Below are positions 19,211 to 27,084 of a stretch of DNA of 61,222 nucleotides, piece after piece. Each line of letters starts with the position of its first letter. The stretch's first letter is position 1. The position numbers and the translations under genes were made by a program. Origin of the DNA: Candidatus Pullibacteroides excrementavium (lineage in GTDB: Bacteria > Bacteroidota > Bacteroidia > Bacteroidales > P3); NCBI GenBank assembly GCA_017694335.1, contig JADIMZ010000100.1:1-61222 (forward strand), in the 5' to 3' direction. Below the pieces are notes generated by a model. That model saw nothing but the letters and a program-made list of their open reading frames with translations, was not told where the DNA came from and ran no database searches.

Positions 19211-20194
19211 CTACCTGAACCCTACAGTCGTCGGCATGCTGTGCTCGTCCTTGGGGGAGAACTCGCTCCGTACACGCTCGTATTCCCTAAGCTCCCGTCC
19301 ACTGACCGAGGGGCTTTTCCCTTTTATAGTCTCCTCCAGCAGATTTTGCGTGACTTTCCTCACTACGCCGTCATTCTTCTCTATGGTAAGATTGAACATC
19401 TTCCGTGCCGCCGACTTTACTATATAACGGATATCGCTGCAGTTGTAGCCCTCCGTAAGCGTTGCCAGCCGGGTCAGATCCATATCATCTTCAGCAGGCA
19501 GCTTGGAAAGCGCCAACTGGAAAAGACTCCTCCGCGCCTCCATGTCGGGCATGTCGATATACACCATCTCATCGATACGCCCGGTCCTGAGCACAGCCCG
19601 GTCTATCCGTTCCGGATGGTTGGTGGCCGCCACCACGTAAATTCCCCTTTCCGAAGCATTATTCAGCATGCACAGGAATTCATTCACTTCGCCATCATAA
19701 TGCTGGTTGTCTGCATTGCCGGTACGGCGGGACACCATGGCATCGAATTCATCGAAAAACAACAAAGTAGGACCCTTGCGTTCAGCCGTCCTGAACACTT
19801 CGCCTATTTTCTGCTGTGTTCCATGCACCCAGGTACAGGCCAAGTCGTCTGGCACTATCTTCATGAAATGAATGCCCACCTCTTCGGCCATCTTTTCGGC
19901 AAAGAAAGTCTTCCCGCAACCTGCCGGGCCATAGAAAAGCATCGAAGGGGGCTTGATGCCATACATATCAGCACAATCCCTGTTTTTCAATACATTGACA
20001 AAACTTTCGGTAACAAACTTCTTCAGACTGTCCATCCCGGCCACATCCTTGAATCCCTTGTCTTTCTCTGGCGAAGGAGATTCCGGGCTCTTTCGAACTT
20101 CCTTAGGTGCGCTCGACTCTTTATCTTGTTTTTGCGGACGGATTCCTCCGGCAACCCGGCGAAGCCACTCCTTTTCCATTTCTGTAGTCTTCAT
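19211..20194 (-). CDS. Classic AAA+ ATPase (single domain)
   Basis: A 327-residue protein with a charged, probably disordered N-terminus (about 1-48) and one AAA domain: Walker A GPAGCGKT (89-96), Walker B LLFFDEFD (144-151), sensor-1 VVAATNHPERID and an arginine finger in RTGRIDE. It is closest in style to the FtsH/p97/spastin clade, which form hexamers and remodel proteins. No protease domain is fused. It is followed by two YbjN-like proteins that may be adaptors. It is the second AAA ATPase of the cluster. Confidence 0.9.
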   Translation of the reverse strand: MKTTEMEKEWLRRVAGGIRPQKQDKESSAPKEVRKSPESPSPEKDKGFKDVAGMDSLKKFVTESFVNVLKNRDCADMYGIKPPSMLFYGPAGCGKTFFAEKMAEEVGIHFMKIVPDDLACTWVHGTQQKIGEVFRTAERKGPTLLFFDEFDAMVSRRTGNADNQHYDGEVNEFLCMLNNASERGIYVVAATNHPERIDRAVLRTGRIDEMVYIDMPDMEARRSLFQLALSKLPAEDDMDLTRLATLTEGYNCSDIRYIVKSAARKMFNLTIEKNDGVVRKVTQNLLEETIKGKSPSVSGRELREYERVRSEFSPKDEHSMPTTVGFR

Positions 20195-20330
20195 CCTGCT
20201 TTCCTGTTTCAGTGTTCAAGATAATAGAGCAGGAAAAGGATGTTTTCCTATCACGAGATCCTAAAAAAATCCAACCCGCCGCTACAACGCAAAAAAGCAA
20301 CGTACATCGACAAAGCTCATTCACTTCATT

Positions 20331-20915
20331 TTAGTCATGCGAAACAACTTGCAAACGCATATCTTCCCACCATCGTACACATTTTTGCTTGAATATGTCA
20401 AAATCTTTCTCCGCAGCACCGCGATTCCATGCCCTAACAATATTAAATCCAATACGCCCAAAAGCTGTAATGGGAGAAGGAGGTAGAACGGGAATAGGAT
20501 CTCGTATGATTACAAAAGAGGTTCCATAATTAATTACTTCACCTAAAACGCTTTCGTTTACTGCATCCTTTACTTTCCTAGAACGTGTCAGTCGAACAGC
20601 ATCTATTCGCTTAATCGTCCGTTTTGCATTCTCGCCATCACTCAATAAATACTGGCAAAAAGCCAATCCCGTTAAAGACAAAACCTTGTTTTCATTTTCC
20701 TCTACATTAATGGCTTCTATAAATTTTCCTTGGGCTCGTTTAATATAATCCCACTGATTTTCCCCAGTTGCATTGAGAGCATACTCTAAATTATCTTTAG
20801 CAGACAAGAACGCCTGATGCACCAGTTTCTTCACATCTACCGAAACACTATCCACCAAACCGAAATAACCGGCAATGCCCGTAGCAACACGCAATGTTCC
20901 AAAGACCGACTCCAT
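20331..20915 (-). CDS. Hypothetical helical protein
   Basis: Not recognised. A 194-residue protein opening MESVFGTLRVATGIAGYFGLVD, with a helical region resembling a tetratricopeptide-like unit (LEYALNATGENQWDYIKRAQGKF and ALSLTGLAFCQYLLSDGEN-like pattern). The frame is open ten codons further upstream to an ATG at 20945, but the extra residues look like AT-rich leader. A G-rich hydrophobic N-terminal segment could touch a membrane. It lies between the zinc-ribbon gene and the AAA ATPase. Confidence 0.6.
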   Translation of the reverse strand: MESVFGTLRVATGIAGYFGLVDSVSVDVKKLVHQAFLSAKDNLEYALNATGENQWDYIKRAQGKFIEAINVEENENKVLSLTGLAFCQYLLSDGENAKRTIKRIDAVRLTRSRKVKDAVNESVLGEVINYGTSFVIIRDPIPVLPPSPITAFGRIGFNIVRAWNRGAAEKDFDIFKQKCVRWWEDMRLQVVSHD

Positions 20916-20963
20916 TTTCAACAGTATTAATATCCTATATTTCAATATTTACAAATAGACCAC

Positions 20964-21230
20964 CTATTTACACGCCCACAGATGCCCACATGCGCTACAA
21001 CGGAATTTATCTACTTCCTCGGACTTTATTGTGGACGCACTCTTCCCGACAGCAGTAGCTCCAGCACATGCGGCAAGGGCCACATAATGCATGCCGGGAA
21101 CAAACAGCAAGCCCATACCAACAACACCTAAAGCCCCAGCACCAACCATAGCTGATGCTTTCTTGATTGAAGGTTTCACCTTTCTACCCATATATACCAA
21201 ATCGGTACTTCCACATTTAGGACATTTCAT
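20964..21230 (-). CDS. Small zinc-ribbon protein with hydrophobic centre
   Basis: An 88-residue protein with a half zinc ribbon at each end: MKCPKCG at the start and CSACGHLWAC at the end, four Cys pairs in all with the spacing of zinc ligands. Between them is a Gly/Ala-rich hydrophobic hairpin (about 27-63) that could insert in a membrane. The ATG at 21230 places the CPKC motif at the extreme N-terminus as is usual; the frame continues upstream to 21353 through a segment that is repeated elsewhere as non-coding leader. Confidence 0.7.
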   Translation of the reverse strand: MKCPKCGSTDLVYMGRKVKPSIKKASAMVGAGALGVVGMGLLFVPGMHYVALAACAGATAVGKSASTIKSEEVDKFRCSACGHLWACK

Positions 21231-21248
21231 ATCAAAATATTTTAATTC

Positions 21249-21294
21249 ACAAATCATTAGATACCCGAAAAGCATCAAATCCATTACCGCTTTA
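21249..21294. repeat. Degenerate leader repeat, copy A
   Basis: A 46-bp segment matches 22279-22324 at about 38 of 46 positions, and a shorter core (TAGATACCCGACAAG at 23915-23929) matches part of it. All three lie upstream of a minus-strand gene start (21230, 22221 and 23854). Confidence 0.6.
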
Positions 21295-21409
21295 CGGACT
21301 GTCTGCACAACATACTGCTGAATATATTGGCACGATAAAGCGGAATTTTCCACAAATTGACTCGGCTCATTTTCAATCTCTTTTTACTTGTTATCATGCA
21401 AAATCGGTA

Positions 21410-21703
21410 TCAGAAATCGAGTCCCAAGGCACGACCTCTCCTGCGCCATTCTTCATCCTCCTTTTCAAACCGATCAAGCATCTTTTCCGTATCAGAAATA
21501 AACGCATCAGTCTTGTCAAGCAATGCCTGTATCCGCAAACGCAATGCCACACGGTCCTTGACATATCCGAATTCGGCAGAATCAGCTCCAATCATACGCA
21601 TGATTTGCCGCACACAAGCATCGGAAGCATTTAATTCCATGCCGCAGCGGTCAATTGCCTTATCCAGCTGCCTTTCTCTGTCTGTCAAATCGTCCCAATC
21701 CAT
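21410..21703 (-). CDS. Small coiled-coil hypothetical protein
   Basis: Not recognised. A 97-residue highly charged helical protein (MDWDDLTDRERQLDKAIDRC; ALLDKTDAFISDTEKMLDRF), probably a coiled coil. It sits between two other small genes of the minus-strand cluster and shares their codon usage. No signal peptide or membrane segment is visible. Confidence 0.6.
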   Translation of the reverse strand: MDWDDLTDRERQLDKAIDRCGMELNASDACVRQIMRMIGADSAEFGYVKDRVALRLRIQALLDKTDAFISDTEKMLDRFEKEDEEWRRRGRALGLDF

Positions 21704-21801
21704 ATTCGTTCAAAATAAAGTTTTTCATCTCTGTACTATTCCCCAATCTAAAACCCGATCTTTTCCTTCCTTCCAAGCCAAGCACCCTGAAACTATTCCT
21801 T

Positions 21802-22221
21802 TTACTTCAAAGAACCCACCAGACGAAGCCCCTCCGGTTCGAATATCAAATCCGAGACCTCTACTCTGTCCAGAAACTTCTTCACCTGCGGAATTTCCCC
21901 TAGATGAACCTGAACCCGGTTAGCGTCTTTCCTTTCTATCAATTTGCTTGCCTGATCGTTTTTCACGAATACAAGAACCACCCTCAACAACAGATCCACA
22001 CCTAATCCCCCTCCCAACACAATATCCACATCGCTTCCCTGTATCGCCTCCACCGTCATCTCCAGCTTGACTTTACGTTTCATCTTAAAGCCCAAAGCCC
22101 CTACCTCCACCTGTTTCTGAAGGCGGATAGTCTTAGCCTCCACATATTGAAAATCGATTTCCTGCCCAAGGCAGGAAGCCAGCAGAGCTTGCAATTCCGA
22201 ATACAACATTCTCAATTCCAT
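21802..22221 (-). CDS. Hypothetical protein with trypco2-like beta layout
   Basis: Not firmly recognised. A 139-residue protein with an amphipathic N-terminal helix (LYSELQALLASCLG), alternating charged beta strands (VEAKTIRLQKQVEVGALGFK; KRKVKLEMTVEAIQG), a Gly-rich hydrophobic turn (DVDIVLGGGLGVDLLLRVVLVF) and a beta-rich end. Alternative start at the ATG at 22212. It lies directly downstream of the diversified FGE genes and may be an accessory of them; the fold guess is inference. Confidence 0.55.
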   Translation of the reverse strand: MELRMLYSELQALLASCLGQEIDFQYVEAKTIRLQKQVEVGALGFKMKRKVKLEMTVEAIQGSDVDIVLGGGLGVDLLLRVVLVFVKNDQASKLIERKDANRVQVHLGEIPQVKKFLDRVEVSDLIFEPEGLRLVGSLK

Positions 22222-22278
22222 CTCTTTCCTTTTATCAACCTTTTCCTCTATTCATTAACATCACACATTTGCCATTTT

Positions 22279-22324
22279 ACAAATCTATAGATACCCTACA
22301 AGCATCAAAGCTATCACCACTTTA
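22279..22324. repeat. Degenerate leader repeat, copy B
   Basis: About 38 of 46 bases match 21249-21294. It lies about 58 bp upstream of the ATG at 22221. The remainder of the 22222-22498 gap holds the inverted repeat at 22389-22461 and otherwise nothing recognisable. Confidence 0.6.
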
Positions 22325-22388
22325 AGTCGGAAGGCCTCTTTAAGAAAAGCTTCTCCATTTCCTGATTAGCAGCACTTCCCTTTTTAGC

Positions 22389-22461
22389 AATCGGCAGGCC
22401 GTGGCTTGGCCGCCTTGCTCCACTGCCGTTCCGCGGGGCGGCTCGCTTCGGCCTGCCGATT
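22389..22461. repeat. GC-rich inverted repeat downstream of the variable region
   Basis: A perfect 13-bp inverted repeat (AATCGGCAGGCCG at 22389-22401 with its complement at 22449-22461) encloses a very GC-rich loop. It starts 38 bp past the stop of the FGE gene. DGR variable regions are commonly followed by such GC-rich hairpins or cruciforms that assist mutagenic homing. A related but degraded sequence follows the second FGE gene at 23930-24005. Confidence 0.7.
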
Positions 22462-22498
22462 TAGCTTAGTGGGCAAGATGGGATGCCTGGCAGAAAAA

Positions 22499-23854
22499 CT
22501 AAAGGGACAAAACGAGACGGAGGCCGAAGTTGACGCACCTGAGGCCAGGGTCGTAGTAGAACCGGTACGACACCCGGCAGAACCTGGCATCGTACCAGAC
22601 GCTGCCCCCGCGAAGCACGCGATAGCCCCCGGATTGCGGTCCGGTCGGGTTCGTCTGCGCCTCGCTGCTGTATTTCCCATACCAGTCCTGGCACCACTCC
22701 GCTACGTTCCCGATCATGTCGTAAAGCCCAAGCTCGTTCGGCTTCTTCAACCCTACCGGATACGTATGATAGTCGCTAATGTCTTCGTACCAGCCCACCT
22801 CGTCCAAATTGTCGCTCCCCGCGTACTTGTATCCCTTGCTCCTATTCCCGCCACGCGCCGCATACTCCCACTCCGCCTCCGTCGGCAAGCGGAACCTCAT
22901 TCCTGTCCTCGCGTTCAGTTTCTGAATGAACTCCTGGCAATCAAACCAGCTGACCATCTCCACCGGGTAGTCCCTGCTCTGCCTGTTCTTACTCGGGTTG
23001 CGCCCCATCACTTCCTCCCACAAGGCCTGCGTCACTTCGTGCTTCCCTATCAGGTAACTCGACAAGGTCACTTGATGTACCGGATTCTCGCTATCAAACG
23101 CATCTTCCCCTTGCTCCTCCGTCGCCCCCATCCGGAACGTGCCACCCTCCACATGCACCATCTCGAATGAAACAGAACCCACTTGGCATTCATAAATAGA
23201 ACCCGCTTGGCTTCTATACAACTCAACCTTATTATCTTGCTCCGATGTCATTGGCAATTGTGGTGATAATCTCTTCCCTATCATATCAATAGATTCCACA
23301 TGTATCTGATTCCCATCCACAAGAATCCTTAACGTCCCTATCTCCTTGCCAGTCCTTTTACGAAACGAAAAACTGACCAAGCACTCCTTAATCTCCTTAT
23401 ACTCTATAGGATTAAGCTTAAATCCCTTAATCCCCCACCCGCTCTCCAGCTTGACTTCATACTTCTCGTCCACGGACGATAAGATTTCGAACGATAGTTC
23501 CACATCGAATCTATCGTATGTCGCCTTCGTATCCGATATAACCAAGCTGACACACTCTTCAAATTTCGGTTTCCGAAAAGAAGATTCCGGTTTCTCATCC
23601 GGGGCAAAAACCGCCATGAGTTTATTCATGTATTCGGTATCCCCTAATTCTTTGTCAATGGCGACAACCTTCTGCGCCAGCTCTTCTTCCCCATGTCCCT
23701 CCAGCCAAGATTCCATATCCCCGGACTTTGAATAATCCAACAAATCCTCATATACAGCTGAATCTTGTGAAAGATTATGAAAATAGCCTTTCAACTGTCC
23801 AACATCTCTACAATGTCCTCCATCAATATAAAGGGTCTTAACAATCTTCGCCAT
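22499..23854 (-). CDS. FGE/SUMF1-fold protein, predicted DGR target (copy 2)
   Basis: A 451-residue protein. The N-terminal 60-90 residues (LKGYFHNLSQDSAVYEDLLDYS...GDMESWLEGHGEEELAQKV) form an unassigned helical domain, followed by a beta-rich linker. The formylglycine-generating-enzyme fold spans about 215-451 (MVHVEGGTFRMGA, HQVTLSSYLIGKHEVTQALWEEVMG, RLPTEAEWEYAARGG, GLYDMIGNVAEWCQDWYG, RVLRGGSVW). In DGR targets this C-type-lectin-like fold displays a variable ligand-binding surface; true sulfatase activation is unlikely. The end of the protein is hypervariable relative to its neighbour (see 22526-22603). The ATG at 23854 aligns with the paralogue's start. Confidence 0.9.
   Translation of the reverse strand: MAKIVKTLYIDGGHCRDVGQLKGYFHNLSQDSAVYEDLLDYSKSGDMESWLEGHGEEELAQKVVAIDKELGDTEYMNKLMAVFAPDEKPESSFRKPKFEECVSLVISDTKATYDRFDVELSFEILSSVDEKYEVKLESGWGIKGFKLNPIEYKEIKECLVSFSFRKRTGKEIGTLRILVDGNQIHVESIDMIGKRLSPQLPMTSEQDNKVELYRSQAGSIYECQVGSVSFEMVHVEGGTFRMGATEEQGEDAFDSENPVHQVTLSSYLIGKHEVTQALWEEVMGRNPSKNRQSRDYPVEMVSWFDCQEFIQKLNARTGMRFRLPTEAEWEYAARGGNRSKGYKYAGSDNLDEVGWYEDISDYHTYPVGLKKPNELGLYDMIGNVAEWCQDWYGKYSSEAQTNPTGPQSGGYRVLRGGSVWYDARFCRVSYRFYYDPGLRCVNFGLRLVLSL
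22526..22603 (-). other. Predicted DGR variable region of FGE copy 2
   Basis: Codon by codon against 24056-24133, 20 bases differ in 26 codons, 18 of them at codon positions 1 or 2. Most differing codons end in C, as expected if the template holds AAC and adenines are randomised (pairs such as TTC/AGC, TAC/AAC, GTC/TAC). The next 27 bases through the stop codon and the preceding 18 bases are identical in the two copies. Two third-position differences (GAT/ATC and CGG/CGT) do not fit a simple AAC template. Confidence 0.85.
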
Positions 23855-24028
23855 CTTGTTTCTATTTATATAAACAACTTTCGCTAAGGTTCGCAACCTG
23901 CCTTATCTGCCCAATAGATACCCGACAAGTGGCGGGCCGTGGCTTGGCCGTCTTGCACCTCTGCTATTCCGCTGGACACCCGTTTTGACCTACCGCTTCA
24001 TAGCTTAGTGGGCAGCTTGGCAGGAAAA

Positions 24029-25357
24029 CTAAAGGGACAAAACGAGACGGAGGCCGCTGTTGACGCGCCTGCGGCCAGGGCCGTGGTTGCTCCGGTTCGA
24101 CACACGGCAGCACTTGGCGATGTTCCAGTAGCCGCCCCCGCGAAGCACGCGATTGTCCCACTTACTGGATTGAGGCCTGGCCGGATTCGTCTGCGCATCG
24201 GCCGTGTAACCCCCATGCCCGTCCTGGCACCACTCCCACACGTTCCCGCTCATGTCGTACACCTCCAGCTCGTTCGACTTCTTCAACCCTACCGGATGCG
24301 TATGTCTGCCGCTATTATCTTCGTACCAACCCACCTCGTCCAAGTTGTCGCTCCCCGCGTACTTGTACCCCTTGCTCCTGCTTCCTCCCCGCGCCGCGTA
24401 CTCCCACTCTGCCTCCGTCGGCAACCGGAACTTCATCCCAGTCCTCGCGTTCAGTTTCTGAATGAACTCCTGGCAATCGTCCCAGCTGACATTCTCCACC
24501 GGGTAATCCCCACCTAGTTTGTTATAGCTCGGGTTGTTTCCCATCACTTCTTCCCACAAGGCCTGCGTCACCTCGTGCTTCCCTATCATGTAACTCGACA
24601 AGGTCACCGAATGCACCGGCTTCTCATCAACATAGGCATCTTCCCCTTGCTCCTCTGTTGCCCCCATCCGGAACGTACTGCCCTCCACATAGACCATCTC
24701 GAACGAGACAGATCCCACCGACACCACCTTATTGTCTTGGTCGATCGACGATTGCAGCGGCGTTCCTTTCCCTGGCCTGCCAATGGCTTCCACCTGTATC
24801 GGATTGCCATCCACAAGAATCTTCAACTCCCCTATCTCCTTGCTTGCCCTTTTTCGAAACGTAAAAGACTTCCGATACTCCTTCAATTCCTCATAATCTG
24901 CAGGACAGAGCATAAAACCCGTGTCCCTCCGCCCGCACTCCAGCCTGACTTCATACTCCTCGTTTACGGACGATAAGATTTTGAACGACAGCTCCACTAT
25001 GAATCCATCGTGTGTCGCCTTCTTGTCCGATACAACTAGGCTGACGCACTCTTCAAATTTCGGTTTCTGAAAAGAAGATTCCGGTTTCCTATCCGGGGCA
25101 AAAACCACCCTGAGTTTATTCATGTATTCGGTATCCCCTAATTCTTTGTCAATGGCGGCGACCTTCTGCGCCAGCCCTTCTTCCCCATGCTTTTCCAGCC
25201 AAGATTCCAAATCCCCGAACTTTGAATAATCCAGCAAATCCTTATATACATCGGAATCTTGTGAAAGATGCTGAAAATAGCCTTTCAGCTGTTCGATATC
25301 TACACAATGTTCTCCATGCACTCCACCAATAAAGAGGGGTTTTAAAATCTTTGCCAT
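24029..25357 (-). CDS. FGE/SUMF1-fold protein, predicted DGR target (copy 1)
   Basis: A 442-residue paralogue of the next gene over its full length (opening MAKILKPLFIGGVHGEHCVD; DLLDYSKFGDLESWLEKHGE). The FGE fold is complete (MVYVEGSTFRMGA, HSVTLSSYMIGKHEVTQALW, RLPTEAEWEYAARGG, GNVWEWCQDG, RVLRGGGYW). Its C-terminal variable stretch reads WNIAKCCRVSNRSNHGP then RRRVNSGLRLVLSL, close to the usual DGR target form with Asn/Ser/Tyr in place of template Asn. It lies 47 bp downstream of the Ycf46-like ATPase gene. Tandem duplication plus divergent tips gives two different binding surfaces. Confidence 0.9.
   Translation of the reverse strand: MAKILKPLFIGGVHGEHCVDIEQLKGYFQHLSQDSDVYKDLLDYSKFGDLESWLEKHGEEGLAQKVAAIDKELGDTEYMNKLRVVFAPDRKPESSFQKPKFEECVSLVVSDKKATHDGFIVELSFKILSSVNEEYEVRLECGRRDTGFMLCPADYEELKEYRKSFTFRKRASKEIGELKILVDGNPIQVEAIGRPGKGTPLQSSIDQDNKVVSVGSVSFEMVYVEGSTFRMGATEEQGEDAYVDEKPVHSVTLSSYMIGKHEVTQALWEEVMGNNPSYNKLGGDYPVENVSWDDCQEFIQKLNARTGMKFRLPTEAEWEYAARGGSRSKGYKYAGSDNLDEVGWYEDNSGRHTHPVGLKKSNELEVYDMSGNVWEWCQDGHGGYTADAQTNPARPQSSKWDNRVLRGGGYWNIAKCCRVSNRSNHGPGRRRVNSGLRLVLSL
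24056..24133 (-). other. Predicted DGR variable region of FGE copy 1
   Basis: This is the counterpart of 22526-22603. It retains more AAC codons (positions 4, 13, 16 and 25), so it is closer to the inferred template. The conserved 27-bp tail (24029-24055) and the post-stop sequence would serve as the homing initiation (IMH-like) site. No template repeat with AAC-rich codons and no reverse transcriptase gene occurs in the window. Confidence 0.85.
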
Positions 25358-25404
25358 CTTATATTTCTATCATTTACGTTCAACGCAGCTTACCATATGC
25401 AATG

Positions 25405-27069
25405 TCAACCTTTTGCATTAATAAATTTATACACTTTCTGCATCTCCCGAATCCTTTCAATAGAGGTCTTCTCTCCCCCCTTTTCGCTCTTTTGGTTCGA
25501 CATCACAGAACTCTTGATCTTGCCAATCGCCCTAGAGAAATCTTCTCTCGTCACCTTTATCTTCTCTGGCTCAAAACTAGCATCATTAGATTTCTCTTTG
25601 CTTGTCAGGTAGCAGGAGAACTTCTCCTCTACAACTATATTCAGAACGCACTCTATCTCTGAGCCAGAAAAACCTCCGTACTCTCCTTCCATAGGCTCGA
25701 CAACGGCACTCCAGTCTCCAATTCCGGAAAAATCAAAAATAGAGTCCTTTTGCGAAACGTACCTTTTAGCAATTTTTTTTCGCAGGATTTCCTCCCTTTC
25801 AGTTTTATCCGGAAAGTCTACAAAATAAACCTCATCAAACCGACCTTTCCGCATAAATTCAGGGCGCATGACATCATTAGCCGTAGCCACTATATAAACC
25901 GGTGTTTTACGCTCCTGCATCCATGTAAGGAAATGCCCCATCATACGCATGACCAACATGTCGTTATTGCCTCCGGAATTGTTCGTGCCTGCAAACGCTT
26001 TCTCTATCTCATCAATCCACAAAACACAAGGATGAGCCGCCTCCGCCGTAGCAAGAGCGAACCTCAAATTCGCCTCGCTTTCCCCTACATACTTACCCAT
26101 CAAACGGCTAACATCCAACCTGAGCAGGGATACGCCGAATTTATTCGCGGTCGCTTGGGCAATCATGCTCTTGCCGCATCCCGGCATCCCGATAATCAAT
26201 ATCCCTTTGGGAATCGGCACATTATATTTCGCGGCATCCCCGAGATTGCTGAATATACGACTCTTCAGCTGCAAATCGTCTTGCAGTCTCTTCAAGCCGC
26301 CGACATCATCGAACTTTATATCCGTATCGACAATTTCAATAATCCCCGACTTCTTGACGATGCGTTTCTTCTCCTCAAGCGCAAACTCTATCGCGCGACC
26401 AGTCAATCGGCCATTCGTCAACGACAGAACCGTTCGCAAGGTTTGCTTTACTTCATACATCTGCAACCCTTGGAGTGTACGCACCATATCATCCACATAT
26501 CTCCGTGCTTTGGCATCATCCTGCAAGCACTTTTCTCCGACAGCCTTCAGCAAAACCGATTTAATTTCATCCACATTGGGAGGGAGAATATCGACAATGG
26601 TCAGGAATTTCTGAATCGATTCCGGAAGCATTGAAACAGGCTCTGGAGAGACAATAATAATAGTCACCAAGTCGTCATAACAGCCATTTTCATATTTCGA
26701 GGCAAAAAGTTTCAACAAAGACAACATCTTGCTGTCTTGCATGGCTTCCGCGAAATCTTTAAAAAGGAAAATCTTTTCTTTCTCGAAATAGTCGTCATAG
26801 TCAACTATGCACGTGATAAACGTTGAGAGCTTGGAATATGCACTTAAGTCTTTCTCTTCTTTTTTCGTATAAAAATCGACAATTCCTCGGGATATATCGA
26901 ATTCCATAATCGAATCTCGACCCAAACCCAAGGAGGAAGGCTTACCCGGCCGTGAACCCAATATTTCCATCAAAACCTCATCCACCAAAGAATAATGGAA
27001 ATGCGGAATATAAATAATAGGTACCGATTGTATCCCGGTTATCAGTTGATTGGTGAATTCAGATTTCAT
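25405..27069 (-). CDS. Ycf46-like AAA+ ATPase
   Basis: A 554-residue protein with an N-terminal degenerate ATPase-like half (about 1-240, with a Walker-B-like KIFLFKDF but no P-loop) and a complete AAA domain: Walker A GMPGCGKS (294-301), Walker B CVLWIDEIE (348-356), sensor-1 IVATAND and an arginine finger in RKGRFDE. This two-part layout matches Ycf46-like ATPases. It probably remodels or loads proteins in the cytoplasm. It ends 47 bp before the first FGE gene and follows the helical protein genes by 15 bp, so it is within the operon. Confidence 0.88.
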   Translation of the reverse strand: MKSEFTNQLITGIQSVPIIYIPHFHYSLVDEVLMEILGSRPGKPSSLGLGRDSIMEFDISRGIVDFYTKKEEKDLSAYSKLSTFITCIVDYDDYFEKEKIFLFKDFAEAMQDSKMLSLLKLFASKYENGCYDDLVTIIIVSPEPVSMLPESIQKFLTIVDILPPNVDEIKSVLLKAVGEKCLQDDAKARRYVDDMVRTLQGLQMYEVKQTLRTVLSLTNGRLTGRAIEFALEEKKRIVKKSGIIEIVDTDIKFDDVGGLKRLQDDLQLKSRIFSNLGDAAKYNVPIPKGILIIGMPGCGKSMIAQATANKFGVSLLRLDVSRLMGKYVGESEANLRFALATAEAAHPCVLWIDEIEKAFAGTNNSGGNNDMLVMRMMGHFLTWMQERKTPVYIVATANDVMRPEFMRKGRFDEVYFVDFPDKTEREEILRKKIAKRYVSQKDSIFDFSGIGDWSAVVEPMEGEYGGFSGSEIECVLNIVVEEKFSCYLTSKEKSNDASFEPEKIKVTREDFSRAIGKIKSSVMSNQKSEKGGEKTSIERIREMQKVYKFINAKG

Positions 27070-27084
27070 GATTTATGCTTAATG

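Noticed and set aside
22406-23170. 254-codon plus-strand frame over the FGE gene
   Set aside because: Shadow of the conserved FGE fold; mirrored by a similar shadow over the paralogue at 23939-24517.
20331-25357. Possible DGR reverse transcriptase, Avd protein or template repeat beside the FGE genes
   Set aside because: No YxDD-type reverse transcriptase and no AAC-rich copy of the variable region was found anywhere in the window; the retroelement must act from elsewhere if active.
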